The translations under genes and the position numbers were made by a program. Shown one piece after another: positions 33,358-45,094 of a DNA stretch of 64,000 nucleotides (position 1 is the first letter of the stretch; each line of letters begins with the position of its first letter). Below the pieces are notes generated by a model. That model was given only the letters and a program-made list of their open reading frames with translations, was not told the DNA's origin and did no database searches. Source of the stretch: Vandiemenella viatica (Eukaryota > Arthropoda > Insecta > Orthoptera > Morabidae); assembly GCA_031002005.1 (NCBI GenBank), contig CM061918.1:44986047-45050046 (forward strand), read 5' to 3'.

Positions 33358-33754
33358 TATTATTGTAACGTGAAGATATACACATATCACAAATTTTATC
33401 TTTCAAACTAAAAAATCTCGTCAAAATCTATTCGATAGTTTTTGTGTTTTCATTAGGTTTATATTTAAAATAATTTGATCTACAGAAGAGACTTTAATTT
33501 CACCCTTCTTTTTCAGGTAACACAGTGCGATTATGCGCACCTCTGATTTTAAGTCAGAAGCCAAGGTTAATACTTTATGAAAAGTCATTAAGTAGTTTTC
33601 AAATAGTCAGATTATTGGTAAAAAAAAAATCGTTTTTCGAGAGTTGGAGGATACATCAAACCAGAAATGAAGGTTGCCATTTCAGTCTCTAAAAACCTCT
33701 GGCAGTATCAATGTAATATTCGTTCTTTGGCTTTGTGGGACGTAATAACTAGGG

Positions 33755-34520
33755 TTCCGATCTTTATGACCAAAAAATAGAGAAATATGCAGGCAAATAT
33801 TACCTTAAAAATGGGTAAATATGACCAAAAATGACAAATTATGACCAAACACTTAAATTTACTATGTATCAAAACATTTTCAATTATTCATTATTTATTT
33901 CATCTAGTAGTGTCGCTTTCATGTAGACAGCATAATTTGCTCCCGTACAGTCACTGCACCCTTGGGAAATTAAATTTTAAATCGTTTTGTTGAAGTCACT
34001 TTAATTTCAGATAATTTACGGAATAGAACTCCTTCATCTGTTCTAAAATACTCCTCTCTAAATTCCCTTATGTAACTTCGCACTTTCAGAAAATTTTACT
34101 TTCGGCATAGAGGTAGGTCATCTTACCGATACACTGCAGATTTAACGATGACTGAGGATGTTTCATTGAGATATTGATTGACGCGGATCGACACAGGCAT
34201 GCTTCTGCTGCATTGTCGAGATTAAAAGGCGAGTGGAACATTACGTTTAGAGAGTGACAATAATGTTTAATTCTTGAATGGTGAATTCTGACCACAGCGA
34301 AAATTAATTTTGTTTTTTCCCTCCAAATGTATAGCAGAAGTACAGTTCTGTGAATAATTATCTTAATTTCTTCTCATCTATGTCTAGTGGATTCCTGGTA
34401 CTATTAAAAAAAACTACCAGATTTTCCTCAAATTATGACCATATGACCATAAATATTATCGAAATATGAACAAATCCGGGAAAATGGTCTGAATATGCAT
34501 TTATATGCGGCATAAAATAC
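33755..34520 (-). pseudogene. hAT relic with BED-finger-side remnant
   Basis: On the minus strand, YIRELREEYFRTDEGVLF followed by KLSEIKV resembles the N-terminal BED-type zinc-finger region of a hAT transposase, with the expected FCxxC cysteines lost. Both flanks are rich in ATATGACC and ATATGCA motifs (33770-33850, 34430-34510), like subterminal repeats. Termini are not resolved, although CTAGGGTTCCGATCTTTATG near 33750 is a candidate end. Confidence 0.5.
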
Positions 34521-35999
34521 ATTTAAATACAATCAGTAACGTTGAATTGGTGTATAATTCAGCATTTGAGCTCAAAAAGAAGGCAGGAAAAAAATATGAC
34601 TTTTCCTAAAGATCAGAATCCTAGTAATAACCATTCCCTCGTCACTCGCTGTGGTCAACGAGTGCAGCCGTTCCAGGATACGTTGTCCCGCGTCGTAGTT
34701 GGCCGTCATACCGGTCGTGGAACCTGCCTTTCGCTGGCAATAAGATACGGGCAGGTGCGTATTGCGTCCTAATTATAAATCCTACCTCGTTACCTGCCAC
34801 TTTGATACAGGTGCATTGAGACAGGGCGTTTCACAATTTATTAGCCGCCTTCATTCATATTGACGTTACGTAATTTATAACACTGCTGCAGTTCTGTATA
34901 TTCAAAGAGGTTTGTGGCAATCGAGTGGACAGGTACCCAATCAAGTTCTGTAGATCATGAGAGGAGAAAGGAGTTTCAGGCAGGCTTTTATAAAAGGATG
35001 ACTTAATCTGCTGAGACACATTTTGCCACTTGATTGGTTAATTTGTTACTACACGGTACAACTTTCAAGCAGCAGGGGTTCGCAATTAATTCGATATCTC
35101 ATCTTTTGCTTTCGAGGTACATGTTGTCACAATATAATAGGCCAGTGACCTCCTATCAGAATGTATTTAAGTATATGTATCGATAATCGATAGGAATATG
35201 CTTGAGCGAGTATTGCAGTACGACTGTGGAAGTCGTGCGGGAACGGTGATAATGAAACAGAGTGCATGTGTTTATTTCACGACGATTTTCGGGGTCCTAT
35301 TGGATACGAATTTCACGCAGCCGCGCCAGAAAGTGAATACTGGCTTTCGCATCCACTTCGTCAAACAAGCCAGGAGACATTGAACTGTGTAAATGCATCA
35401 GTGAAGAGTATTTACCATTCGGTTAGTGGCCGTGTGATTGTTGAGTAGATTAGCCAAACTAATGACTGTGTAGACTTTCTCAAACTTAAAACTTCTCACT
35501 TGGAAGAACTTGTAATCTTCGGATTTATAACCTTTCGGTTGGTGGTTGGCGTATTTGTATCTGTTAAAAGCTGTTAGAATAAACGTGTGTATCAGCATAC
35601 ATTGACTGGGAGAGAGTAATGTTGTCATTTCCTATTAAATAGTGGATACTTGGACCATTCAAAGATTTAGAAAAGCCCGAAAATACCATTGCGACCGTGG
35701 CGACCGCATTAATCTATATCTACAAAACGAAAACCGGACATATTGGTCGTATAAAAACTCCGAAACTACGGGGCAGATTTCGTTTTAAAGCTTAGAATCT
35801 TAATTCACTTGTCTGGCATGTCTTATGTTTCAACGTTAAATAATGTAGTAGCATTAAATGAAATTCTGAACGTATGGTGAGAAATTCCACAGGAGGAATC
35901 AATAGATGCCGCATAGTCCGCACTAAACACACAACACAATGTCTCTGACCATACCCTTTAATTAAAGCAAAGTTATAGTAATAACTATCTTGCACACTA
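34521..35999. other. No recognised gene
   Basis: Short open frames only, several beginning at non-ATG codons. A somewhat GC-rich spot at 35200-35360 shows two overlapping + frames without recognisable products. Confidence 0.4.
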
Positions 36000-36004
36000 A
36001 ACAA

Positions 36005-36110
36005 AACTTTAAGTATTCTTTCTTTTAATTCGATATATTCAATTTTTAAAAGCCATAGCTTGAAGTATTCTTTCCTTTAATTCGGGATATCAATTTTTAA
36101 ACGACATAGA
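36005..36110 (+). repeat. Two-copy tandem duplication, ~55 bp
   Basis: AGTATTCTTTC followed by TTTTAATTCG, ATAT and CAATTTTTAAAAGCCATAG appears twice in succession with small differences. Confidence 0.7.
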
Positions 36111-36359
36111 TAGCCGTAAAAACAACAGAGATTTTCTTTAAGCACGATCTCTGGACAATATCACTGGCCTTCAGCATTAGTCTTCTGTTTACGATAATAT
36201 TATTCCGGATTCACTTTTGATATTTTATCTGCAGTTTTAAAGGATCTGGCGTTTCAGCCACAAGTATATCCATTCACTTCGCAATTGAATCAAATGTGAG
36301 TTTTTAACATAATCTATGGGTGTTCAGTAATGTAGTAATGAAATTTCTTAACCAAATTA

Positions 36360-36600
36360 TCGAAGCTTGATATACATGAAACTTTTCGGACGAATGAAAA
36401 TAGTAGGCCTATACGTGCAAATAAACTTCAGCCCTACAGTTTCTTGGTAGGGGGCGGGTGAATGTAAGTTTGCTTTAATTCCGAAAAAGGTGGCGCGTGT
36501 TTTATGAAACTTTGTACAAATGCTTTGCGGGAATAAAAATAGGGTACGGTTAAATCTATGCCAACTATACCGGGCAACGCCGGGAACTCCTCTAGTAAAT
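36360..36600 (+). mobile_element. Helitron-like 3' end fragment
   Basis: ACTATACCGGGCAACGCCGG followed by GAACTCCTCTAGTAAAT resembles the CTAGT-terminating ends of arthropod Helitron-like repeats. The upstream TATGAAACTTTGTACAAATG segment also fits the family. The 5' end was not found. Confidence 0.45.
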
Positions 36601-37195
36601 ATAACTAATTACGTTGGTCAAATATAACTTGGTAATTACTATTAATTTGCTACAGTAAAACAGTTGTTTTATATGGCTTTATGCCTGTGACAGGACTGAA
36701 TTTAATATATATATGTAACAGTTGTTTTATAATGTCTAGGTCTACATGTATTGGTGAGTGTACCAAGAGACGTGATGAAAACTTACCAAAAACGCTGAAA
36801 TTTTTTAAAATAGAGGGCATAAGTAGGCGGGTACATGAAAGGAAAAAATGGATGTGTATTCAAATTACCACCGAAGTGAGCGCTCTATCGCATTTAAATT
36901 AAATTAAAATCAATTGCCATAGTTAATTACTTTAGGTTGTTATGGTACGACCGCATGTTCGTGGCTGTACGTGTGGACGTATTCTGTGAAATCGATGTTT
37001 GCAGTTGGTATACCAAGTAACTGTTAAGTTGGCTGGCCTGTTGATCACAAAGAGAGAGCTTTTAATATCGTGGCAAGTAAGTTAAGACGTAAATTGAGTG
37101 CAAATAAATCGAATAATCAAGAAGTCATAGTGAAGACTACTTTCTATTGGTGTGAATTTTGTTTTTTAGGTGGATTTACAATTTCTCTGATAAGC
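36601..37195. other. No recognised feature
   Basis: AT-rich sequence with a short TA run near 36708. The long + strand open frame beginning at 37070 enters the following SINE and is not a gene. Confidence 0.4.
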
Positions 37196-37443
37196 AACTG
37201 GATTTTTCTTTTCGGCTACGGAATTTTCTGCTCGCCGACGACGATATCAATGGAGCCAGGGTACGGGATATGGTCAAGGAACGAGAGCGTATTTGGTCAT
37301 GGTATTTTGAAGGAACAATACCGGTATTCGGAAAACCATGGAAAACTGAAATCTGGATGTCCGGACGGGGATTCGAACCCACGTCCTCCCGAATGCGAGG
37401 CTCGAGTTTTACCGCTCAACAACCACGTTCGGTTTAAAACTGG
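37196..37443 (-). mobile_element. SINE-1 copy
   Basis: The minus-strand SINE-1 spans 37202-37437. The B-box complement GGGGATTCGAACCC is near 37368, the head ends ACCACGTTCGGT and the tail is a decayed T-rich stretch at 37202-37210. AACTGG on both sides (37196-37201, 37438-37443) is a short candidate duplication. Part of the body (the CCTGGAGTGATT stretch) is deleted. Confidence 0.8.
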
Positions 37444-38134
37444 TGACATGAAGGTGATTGGGAATATGGGGCATATGAACAAGAAGCCGATCCAGCATCT
37501 CAGAAACACTGATAAACGCGATATCTGTCCGCCTGGCCTGGTAGTGAAAAGTTCTTCCATTACCACATTGTACGAAATGATAATACCGTTTTGAAAAGAT
37601 CAGCTTCCTTTTTCGGGTAAAATCGCTTTGCTATCTACCGAGCACATCTGTTATATCATTTCATAACCTCGACGGCATGCCTGCGCTTTCTAGTCGTGCT
37701 CGGCTCAAACGCTTTCTTTGCGTTGGGTAAATGTCGCTCGTTATTTTATACGTGAGTGGTTCTGTAAGTTCAACAAACTCTCAACAGCAAACATGTGAAA
37801 CCTATTCGCTATCCAAATGGTAATTTGTGTGTTCATCGTGTTTATAGATCCCCAAGAAAAATATCCCCCCACATTTTTTTTAAGGAATTAAGATTAATTT
37901 TCCTCTTGGAAGCGAATGTAATACACAATCGAAGGGTACGGCTATTTCCACCTGGAAAAAGGATATAAAGTTATTTTTACAATTTTTTTCTTTTTTTAGT
38001 TTACAATAGGCAGTGATAGCCATGATTATAATATTTATATCTAAACTGAAAAAAAGGTTGCTTATCAGTTACTGTCAAAATATCTTTGTGTCATCACTCC
38101 CTATAGTGTACTCATTCGATTCCTCCATCAGTTC
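37444..38134. other. No recognised feature
   Basis: AT-rich in its second half; no repeat or gene match. Confidence 0.4.
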
Positions 38135-38370
38135 CTACCAAGTCCGTTAGTTGAGTGGTAAATATTGGGCCTGATGATCGGAATACGCTGGTTCAATTCC
38201 TCGTTGAACCATCCAGATATCGGGTTCCCAAGATTTCCCGAAACCACTCTTAGGCGAATGGCGGGATGGTTTCTTTAAAACGTCATGGCCGAATTCCTGC
38301 CCAACCCTTGTCTCCAGTCATTTGTAACCTATTATGACGTCGATGTGGCGTAAGGTGAAAGAAAAAAATT
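38135..38370 (+). mobile_element. Old SINE-1 copy
   Basis: TTAGTTGAGTGGTAAATATT (A-box side), CTGGTTCAATTCC (B-box), CATCCAGATATCGGGTTCCC, GAATGGCGGGATGGTTTCTT and an A-run near 38361 identify a full-length but strongly diverged copy. Confidence 0.75.
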
Positions 38371-38884
38371 GCACCTCTTCTCCTTGTAAACTGTGGAGGA
38401 TTACAGTTCCTGGGAATACTCTTTTCTTTCTGATGATATCATTTTCTATCGTATTTCGTTTATCCATTCCGTTGATCATTTCTTACTGATCGCGCTTTTG
38501 GCGTCGTTTCCAGTCTCAAGGACAGCCTCGTGCATTCCTCGCACCTTCTTTCTATCAATGTGTTGTTTTAGCTCAGACTTAATACCGGGAATAGTTCAGT
38601 TGACATTTCCTCGTTCGTGCATACAGGTTATACGCTAAAAAAATTGCTGACATTTGGTCTGAACAGGCTAATATTTTGAATCGAATATTTCCTCCTCTCA
38701 GTTTCATAAATAATGTTTGATTACTGGTTTATTTTTATTTAGAGCAGGTACATGCTATCCTGACTGCCCCACCCCTTTTTTCCATTTGGGATGGTACACC
38801 AAATTCCTGAGTAAAATCCCAGTGCGTATGCACTTATTTATTTCTCGTGTCCAGGATATAACATTACAATTTGAAACGAAACAA
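38371..38884. other. No recognised feature
   Basis: One + open frame at 38393-38638 has no recognisable product. Confidence 0.35.
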
Positions 38885-38886
38885 AT

Positions 38887-38912
38887 AAAATTAATTAATT
38901 AATTAATTAATA
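38887..38912 (+). repeat. (TTAA)n run at LINE 3' end
   Basis: Six to seven TTAA units lie directly downstream (minus strand) of the LINE stop codon, consistent with a LINE 3' microsatellite tail. Confidence 0.8.
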
Positions 38913-39133
38913 TCAAGCTTATGGACTATAGAACACAATTAAATGGAATGTGACCAGAATTCCGCAATCCTCATGGCCTTCTCATTTGCCCTAAAAAGGT
39001 CGTTGATAGTGTAGGTTTCAGGTAGATTCCTGCATACCACAAGATGTTGTGGGTCCTGCAGCTCGCCACATTCACATAGTTCCTTTTCAGTAGTGTAACC
39101 CCATTTTTTTATATTGGATCTGCATCTGGACAC

Positions 39134-39386
39134 TTCAGTTTTTTTTTTTTTATCTGCTTAACGTCTCTCTAACAGCGAGGTCTTTAGAGACGGGAGGGGA
39201 TGCGGCGCAAGGAATGGGAAGGAATTCGACCATGGCCTTTTGAAGGAAGCATCCCGGCATTTGCCTGGTGTGATTTGGGAAACCATGGAAAACCCAAATC
39301 TGGATGCCCGGACGGGGATTCAAACCGCCGTCCTCCCGAATGCGAGGCCAGAACGCTAGCCGTTACACCACCACTCTCGGTTTCAG
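39134..39386 (-). mobile_element. SINE-1 copy nested in LINE
   Basis: The minus-strand SINE-1 spans 39139-39381. The T run at 39139-39150 marks the tail and the head ends CCACCACTCTCGGT. TTCAG flanks it (39134-39138, 39382-39386). The B-box complement is altered to GGGGATTCAAACCG near 39314. It interrupts the LINE between its KTLNR and SRCRSN segments. Confidence 0.85.
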
Positions 39387-40140
39387 TTCCTCATCTATTT
39401 AGTGTCTTCCATATGGCATATAGCTGATTACACCCCGCGGCCGGTGCCTCTTTGATATTCCGTCAGTGCTCTTCAGGTAACGAATTTCGCCATAGTTCTA
39501 GACGGTGTGCTTCAGGGGAAGATGTTATGGCTTTAGTTGACTGTATGAAACTCTTTCTTGACTTCAGTCTTGTGGGTTGAGGTTCGTAACGAAGCAAAAG
39601 GTGCCTGGAGTCTGTTTCCTGTTTCCTCTTCTCCATCTCTGCAGCTGTTTTCCCTCGAATGTCAGGTGGTGCTATACCCATGATTTGGTATATTTTGCTG
39701 ACAGGAGTTGGTTTCAGGCAACCTGTTACAATGCGGCCAGTATCATTCACTACTATATCAACCTGCCTAGCATGTGCAGAGTTTTGCAAAAATGATGCTG
39801 AGTATTTTGCTGCAGAGGAACTAAGTGCCAGGGCAGATGTACGAAGCACATTTGGCTGTGCTCCCCAGTACGTAAGTTTTCGGATGATGTTGTTCCGGGT
39901 GGATACTTTGAGTTTCAGATCCTCACAATGGGCTTTGAATGTAAGAGGGCGATCAAGCTTTACTCCTAGATATTTTGGAGTATCGCAATGTAATAGTTGT
40001 TGTCCTCTCCAGTTGATGTTCAACTTCCTTCTGGCTTCTCTGTTTCTCAGGTGGAATGCACAGACCAGGGTTGGGCTTTAAGTGATTAGCATCATAATAC
40101 TTGGTCATATCCTCAATGCACTGAGAGCGTAAGACACTGA

Positions 40141-40875
40141 TTATTCATCCGTCGGATGGGAATAACTAGACGGACCTATGATGTCTGTCGGAAGACTGGG
40201 CCTCTCTTCTACAGTGACTCTTACCTGTTTCATTGTTTGTGACGTTAATAGATTTCTGTTATCACTAAATGTATTTTACTGCCTGTACTATCCTAAGTCT
40301 TGTGCCATCGTTCCTTCTTCCATTTCTGCGTCTCTGCGTCCTAACTATCCAAACTTTTTTGAATCTTTGTTCGTCGCTTTGCCTCCTCATTTCCTTCAGC
40401 AACTTACAAAATTATGCTTTGACTGTGTTTGGTAGCCATCATCTATCCTAGACTGAAGTGTAGCAGTAGGATTACTGTCGTTAAATGTCATAATACCCTC
40501 AATGATGCAAATTATACAGGACAAATGTGATTTTGGTTCATAGTTATGTAAATCCTAACGAACAAGCATGTGAATATCTTTCTGAGTACTACGATTCAAA
40601 CTCTGGTCTGTCTGGTTCGTCGATGACGATGTCATTAAAGCCGGGAGGTTGACCCTGGCAGCGTTGGGGTAGCGTCTCTTCTTCGCGTTTCAGTGATGGC
40701 CGATTCGACTCCGGCCTCGGACATGGGTGGTTTTAATTAAATGTTGTCTTGTGTTGTCTGTTCTTAGTGGAACAAATGTATATACTGTGGAAAATCAACA
40801 TGTAAACTTGTAAAGGATCAGAAAACTACACTGTTATTGCTGTTTGAGCCGTGAGAAAAATCTGGAAGCCGTGGA
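40141..40875. other. Mostly unassigned; a SINE-like fragment at 40645-40740
   Basis: GGTTGACCCTGGCAGCG, GTTGGGGTAGCGTCTC and GGCCGATTCGACTCCGGCC (B-box-like) at 40645-40725 look like a tRNA-derived fragment of unknown family. The rest shows nothing. Confidence 0.3.
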
Positions 40876-41690
40876 TTTACATCTACATCTGTACTTTACA
40901 ATTTTGAAAATTGTGAGTGGCAGAGAGTGCTTTACATCGGAATTAAGTCTGTGCATTCAAATCGCGAATTGCACGAGTGAAGAAAGAGTACATGTAAGCA
41001 TGTTTCAAAAATGACTGGTATATTTGAAAAATCGATAAAAACTAAACGGGCAGCGATAGAAATACACCATTTGTTGCAATATGCTTGGGACAACTGTAAA
41101 TTTTCAGGCAGACAAACTTTCGAAATTAGTAACAATTTTCAACAACAGATGGCGCTGCAGGCGATTTTAAAGATATAGAAGTAAACGCAGTCTGTGATTT
41201 CGCCATTCTGTAAGTCGTTTTTCTGCTGTAAACGTGTGCTGTTCACAGATTACAAGTTTGCTGTGAAAAAATGGTGGAAAATATCGTACCTTAGATTTTT
41301 CCAGACTGCAGCGCCATCTGTTGTTGAAAATTGTAACTAATTTCGAAAGTTTGCCTGCCTGAAAATTTACTGTTGTCCCAAGCATATTGCAACAAACGGT
41401 GTATTTCTATCGCTGCCCGTTTAGTTTTTATTGATTTTTTCAAATATACCGCTCATTTTTGAAACACCCTGTATAATGTTAACTCTCGAATCATTGCGAC
41501 CCAAATACGTTGGTGGAAGAAGTATTTCGTCGCATTCGTGTATGAAGTGTTTCGATCGCGCGTTTACCAATAGATTCAATCGAAACCTACGTTGTCTGTC
41601 TGCCAGTCAAATCCAGCCGGATTTATGTATCAATTTTATGATGCTTTCGAATCGAGCGGCTAAGAATCAATGGAATGTCTGGAACAGTGA
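40876..41690 (-). pseudogene. LINE tail, second copy, split by mariner-type palindrome
   Basis: The left part (40876-41000, with TTTACATCTACATCTGTACT and GTGAGTGGCAGAGAGTGCTT) and the right part (41476-41690, with GGTGGAAGAAGTATTTCGTC) match consecutive segments of the LINE tail at 21799-22140. The palindromic element at 41001-41473 separates them. Confidence 0.6.
41001..41473. mobile_element. mariner-type palindromic MITE, 160-bp arms
   Basis: Arms at 41001-41160 and about 41306-41467 are near-identical inverted copies, with TGTTTCAAAAATGA at the outside and CAACAGATGGCGCTGCAG at the inside. The right end reads TTGAAACACCCTGTA before TA, a typical mariner-type terminus with TA target. The extreme left end is missing or altered. 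The centre (41161-41305) has no coding sequence. Confidence 0.85.
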
Positions 41691-42317
41691 TCGAACCTTC
41701 GTCCTCCGGAACGCCTCTCTAATGACTCCTGATTGGCTCCGTACTGGGAACATTCCAACTGTTAGCCGAGCCACTGTGTACGGAGTCTATTTGCGGAGGT
41801 TCCGTTAGCGCTCTGAAAGCCGACAATCGTAGCGGTCAAAGACCTTAATGGCTTCTCTCCCTGGTTGTGAAACGGACGGAAAGCGACCGAGCGATTAATA
41901 CGGCTAGCTAGTCGTATGACGCGATTGGACTCTAATGGCCGTATCGTAATAGGACCGAATGCAGTCACGACACGGGACCACTAGTACACGCACGCAACTA
42001 GCTTACAACATCCAATTACGCTACCATCATTACAGTAACACTTACACCTAATACTGAGTTTAAACCGTTTATTTAAGATATGGCTAGTATTAGGCAGTAA
42101 ATGATCGCAATCATATACTGTATATTCTTTTTAACAGGTGACTTTTTTGTTACAAGCGATTATCTTCCTTTATACCTAAGCAAAATCGATAAATGCGGTA
42201 TCATTTTAGATTCAGGTCTCCGTATTGGTCACATCATATTTTAAGAAAGAAATTTTTCGGAATTTGACCCTTAAAGGGCAAAAGTAATAACTATGAAGGT
42301 CGCACGTATGAGATAAT
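41691..42317. other. No recognised gene
   Basis: A GC-richer block at 41700-41990 has opposed short open frames and no recognisable product. Confidence 0.35.
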
Positions 42318-42455
42318 TCAGAGCCAAGCCACTAGATAGCAGCAGCAGATGTCACAGAGATATTAATAAACTGCTTCGCTGGCGTCGACCAGGCTTGAGC
42401 GCGTAACCGTTAGATAGCAGCACCACATAACACAGAGATATCAATAAACTGTGGG
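42318..42455 (+). repeat. Two-copy direct repeat, ~85-bp period
   Basis: TAGATAGCAGCA, CACAGAGATAT and AATAAACTG recur in the same order at 42334-42375 and 42411-42450. Confidence 0.75.
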
Positions 42456-42960
42456 TTGTTTCTATAATAAGTAGCTTTTGGATATTTTTTTCTGTTACGG
42501 AAGCATTTCTATTTTGCTATACAATTTGTATGTAAACATTTTACTCGCAAAATTTTCTCACAGGTTGTTATCGCAGTAACACATTTCACGAAAACATGGA
42601 TATGCTGTGCGTATTTTGTTCGGGTTAGTTGTATTCCGTTAAGGTCAGTAACAGTTTGTCTTACATATGCTTTACATTTTTCCTAATTGTTTCGTAATAT
42701 GTTGTAAGTATTTTGTTACGTACCTAATACATCAAACAGATGATTGTTGCTTCAAATGAGACGGTGTTTCTTTCGTCCTATTACAATCCACCAATCTCAC
42801 TATTCATCGTATTTGTCCAATGAGTCATCTAATTAGTGTAATATTATACGTGTACGTAATTACAAGAGGCAGTATTGAAATTGTGATATCAAATTGGTTC
42901 TTACTGAACGAAATGTATTACGAAGTTGGATGCATTGAAGCGCGGTAACAATGCTCCTTG
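42456..42960. other. No recognised feature
   Basis: AT-rich, no match. Confidence 0.4.
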
Positions 42961-43083
42961 CAGTAGCGTTGCTAGGTTAACAAGGGCCCCGGTGCAAAAA
43001 AAAAATATTGGGGTCCTCTGACCAGATGGGCTTGGGGGCTTCGGTGTACTGCACCGCCTATCCCTCCGATAGCTACGCCACTG
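42961..43083 (+). mobile_element. MITE-D copy 3, short form
   Basis: At 123 bp, the left end CAGTAGCGTTGCTAGG pairs with the right-end complement CAGTGGCGTAGCTATC. The interior tandem series of copies 1 and 2 is almost absent. Flanks GCTCCTTG and TCTTCTTC match at 5 of 8. Confidence 0.85.
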
Positions 43084-44354
43084 TCTTCTTCACCAATCAG
43101 CGTGTAGCGTTGTTTGTTCGATAGGTATAATGTGAATTCAACCTTGAAATAGCGCATTATTATTAAACTAGCTGTTGTACATAACTTCGTTTGCATGAAT
43201 TGTTAACACATCACATGCGAGGAAATAGGTAACATAATTGCTCGTATTAACACGATGATTGTACAATGAAACCACGACATACATTTCGACCACGCGAAAT
43301 AACTAAATCTGACCAGTAGTGTCTGCGAATCGCGTTCAACGAAAAATGGCTACTAATTTGTGGATACTTTTATTTTAAATTTCTCAGCTTTCTGACTTGT
43401 CAATTGTAGCATACCTTATTTTAATAGCAAGAGCACCGTCTGTATATTAATCGAAACACCATCAAAATCGAACCATTAATTTTTTGCGTGGCTCCTCTTA
43501 TCTTAGCTTGCAAACAGAAACATTAAAAATTATCTTTTTATGTAGCTTGGTAATACTGCTGCAAGCTCATTTTTTAAAAGCTATCTTAAATGTACAGAAT
43601 TTTTCCCAACTACTGTTTTATTTTGTGTATAGATTGCTGAGAAAATAAATGGCGAAACCATCTAAAGCATTTTGGAAGACTTACTAGACGGTTTGGTGAG
43701 AAAATGTTATCCCCACAAGTGTCAATAAATATAGTGGAGCTTTGGAAGACGTAGAAAATGTATCAAGAATTATATATGGAAAACATACCGGTATCCTCAG
43801 GGAAGCTACGAGATAGACGGCATCATTGCTCTGAAATCAAGAGAACTGCATTGAAAAATAGTTCTGTGTGTAAAAATTCACTTGTGTTGCTGTTTGGGTA
43901 AATCATAATTTTAATTTAATCTAGCGTCCCGCACCGGCATCGCCTATGCGCGATTTGGTTTAGCGAGGAGCTACTACTGTTCTCTCCATTTCCCACTTTA
44001 CGTAATATTTCAGTATTCCCATGTTATTTTTGAGTTTTAATTTTGTGACATGTGGGCAAATACACGATCTATATAAAGAACCGTTTTTAAGATTATGCTT
44101 GCAAAATTATTTATATTTTTGAGCTGAATTGTTAACTCCCACGTTTAATTGTCTTTTTTTATGTGATACTAGTATAGCGTTTGATTTCGTGCTTGTTCTG
44201 TTTCCTTTGATACCACATGGCTTTCGTTGTTTTGTGTCATTTGGTCACATAAACTTTAATATCTTCTTTTCTACGGAAGTATAAGATGTGGCGTGTGGTA
44301 TCTTTTATACTGAATATTTTTTGTAAAATTTAAATGTATACGTTCAACCTGTAA
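43084..44354. other. No recognised gene
   Basis: AT-rich sequence with no open frame worth noting and no family match. Confidence 0.4.
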
Positions 44355-45090
44355 GTCTTCTTGGGAACTGCACCACTTTCGGTACCTACCAGAAACTGGT
44401 ACTAACCTGTTGAAATTTACATCAGTCGCTTCGTCAACATGTCCTCTTCACGTTTTGCGAACATACATTGGGGAAAAGTCGCCAGGAATTTAATTAAGAA
44501 TGCCGAAATATGAAAGGTTGAGCAACTGCTAAAAGCTTTCAGCACTGCTAATATAACATAGAAGTTATAGGTACATGGATCATTTCAAGCTAAACAGTTT
44601 AGTTTTGTCATAGAAATCGTGGTTAGGTTGAAATACGGCCTGGACCAAGTGATAAAAAATTACGAAATTTTGGCTATGCAAACGCAAAGGCGTATTTGTT
44701 TACAATGGAAGCAATCGATTATCTCTGGTTGCTCGTTGCTGCGTAAGATGGCGGTCATCACCGTATAACAACACGGATAAATATTGCGTGTTTGTCAATT
44801 TTGTGCGACTTTTTACAAAGGAGTAGAGCTGAAAAGACATGAAAACATTACAACAAAGGATTAAATCAACATTTTAACAGACTGTCACTGATTTTTTCAA
44901 CGTTGGCGGCATGTAACTGCTATCCGTCATGTCATATTTCGGCGTTTTTAATTAAATTCCTGGCGACTTTTCCGCAATGTATGATCGCAAAACGTGAAGA
45001 GGACATGTTGACGAAGCGACTGATGTAAATTTCAACAGGTTAGTAGCAGTTTGTGGCAGGTACCGAAAGTGGTGCAGTCCCCGTCTTCTT
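44355..45090. mobile_element. 720-bp element, 151-bp inverted repeats, 8-bp duplication
   Basis: The element spans 44363-45082. The left arm (44363-44513) starts GGGAACTGCACCACTTTCGG and the right arm (44932-45082) ends with the complement, GGGGACTGCACCACTTTCGG. The arms are about 95 percent alike by eye. GTCTTCTT flanks exactly (44355-44362, 45083-45090). Long inverted repeats with G-rich ends and 8-bp duplication fit a Mutator-like (MULE) MITE better than hAT, whose ends usually start CA or TA. The interior shows no transposase. Confidence 0.85.
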
Positions 45091-45094
45091 TTTC

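Larger units (their letters stand above)
38885..40140 (-). pseudogene. LINE C-terminal half, split by a SINE, AATT tail
   Basis: The minus strand, from N to C, shows DMTKYYDANHLKPNPG (about 40040-40120), then YLGVKLDRPLTFKAHCEDLK with the following thumb-like region (39463-40023, 186 codons open), LYAIWKTLNR, SRCRSNIKKWGY, and a C-terminal Cys-His knuckle CECGELQDPQHLVVC ending in a stop at 38939. The element then ends in an (AATT)n run at 38887-38912. The catalytic domain is missing, so the copy is 5'-truncated. A SINE-1 lies between 39139 and 39381, and at least one frameshift lies near 39460. Confidence 0.85.

Noticed and set aside
37070..37594. 174-codon + strand open frame
   Set aside because: Its central part is the antisense of a SINE-1 copy (37202-37437), and the flanks show no coding character.
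39463..40023. 186-codon minus-strand frame as a host gene
   Set aside because: The YLGVKLDRPLTFKAH motif and flanking Cys-His knuckle place it in a truncated LINE.
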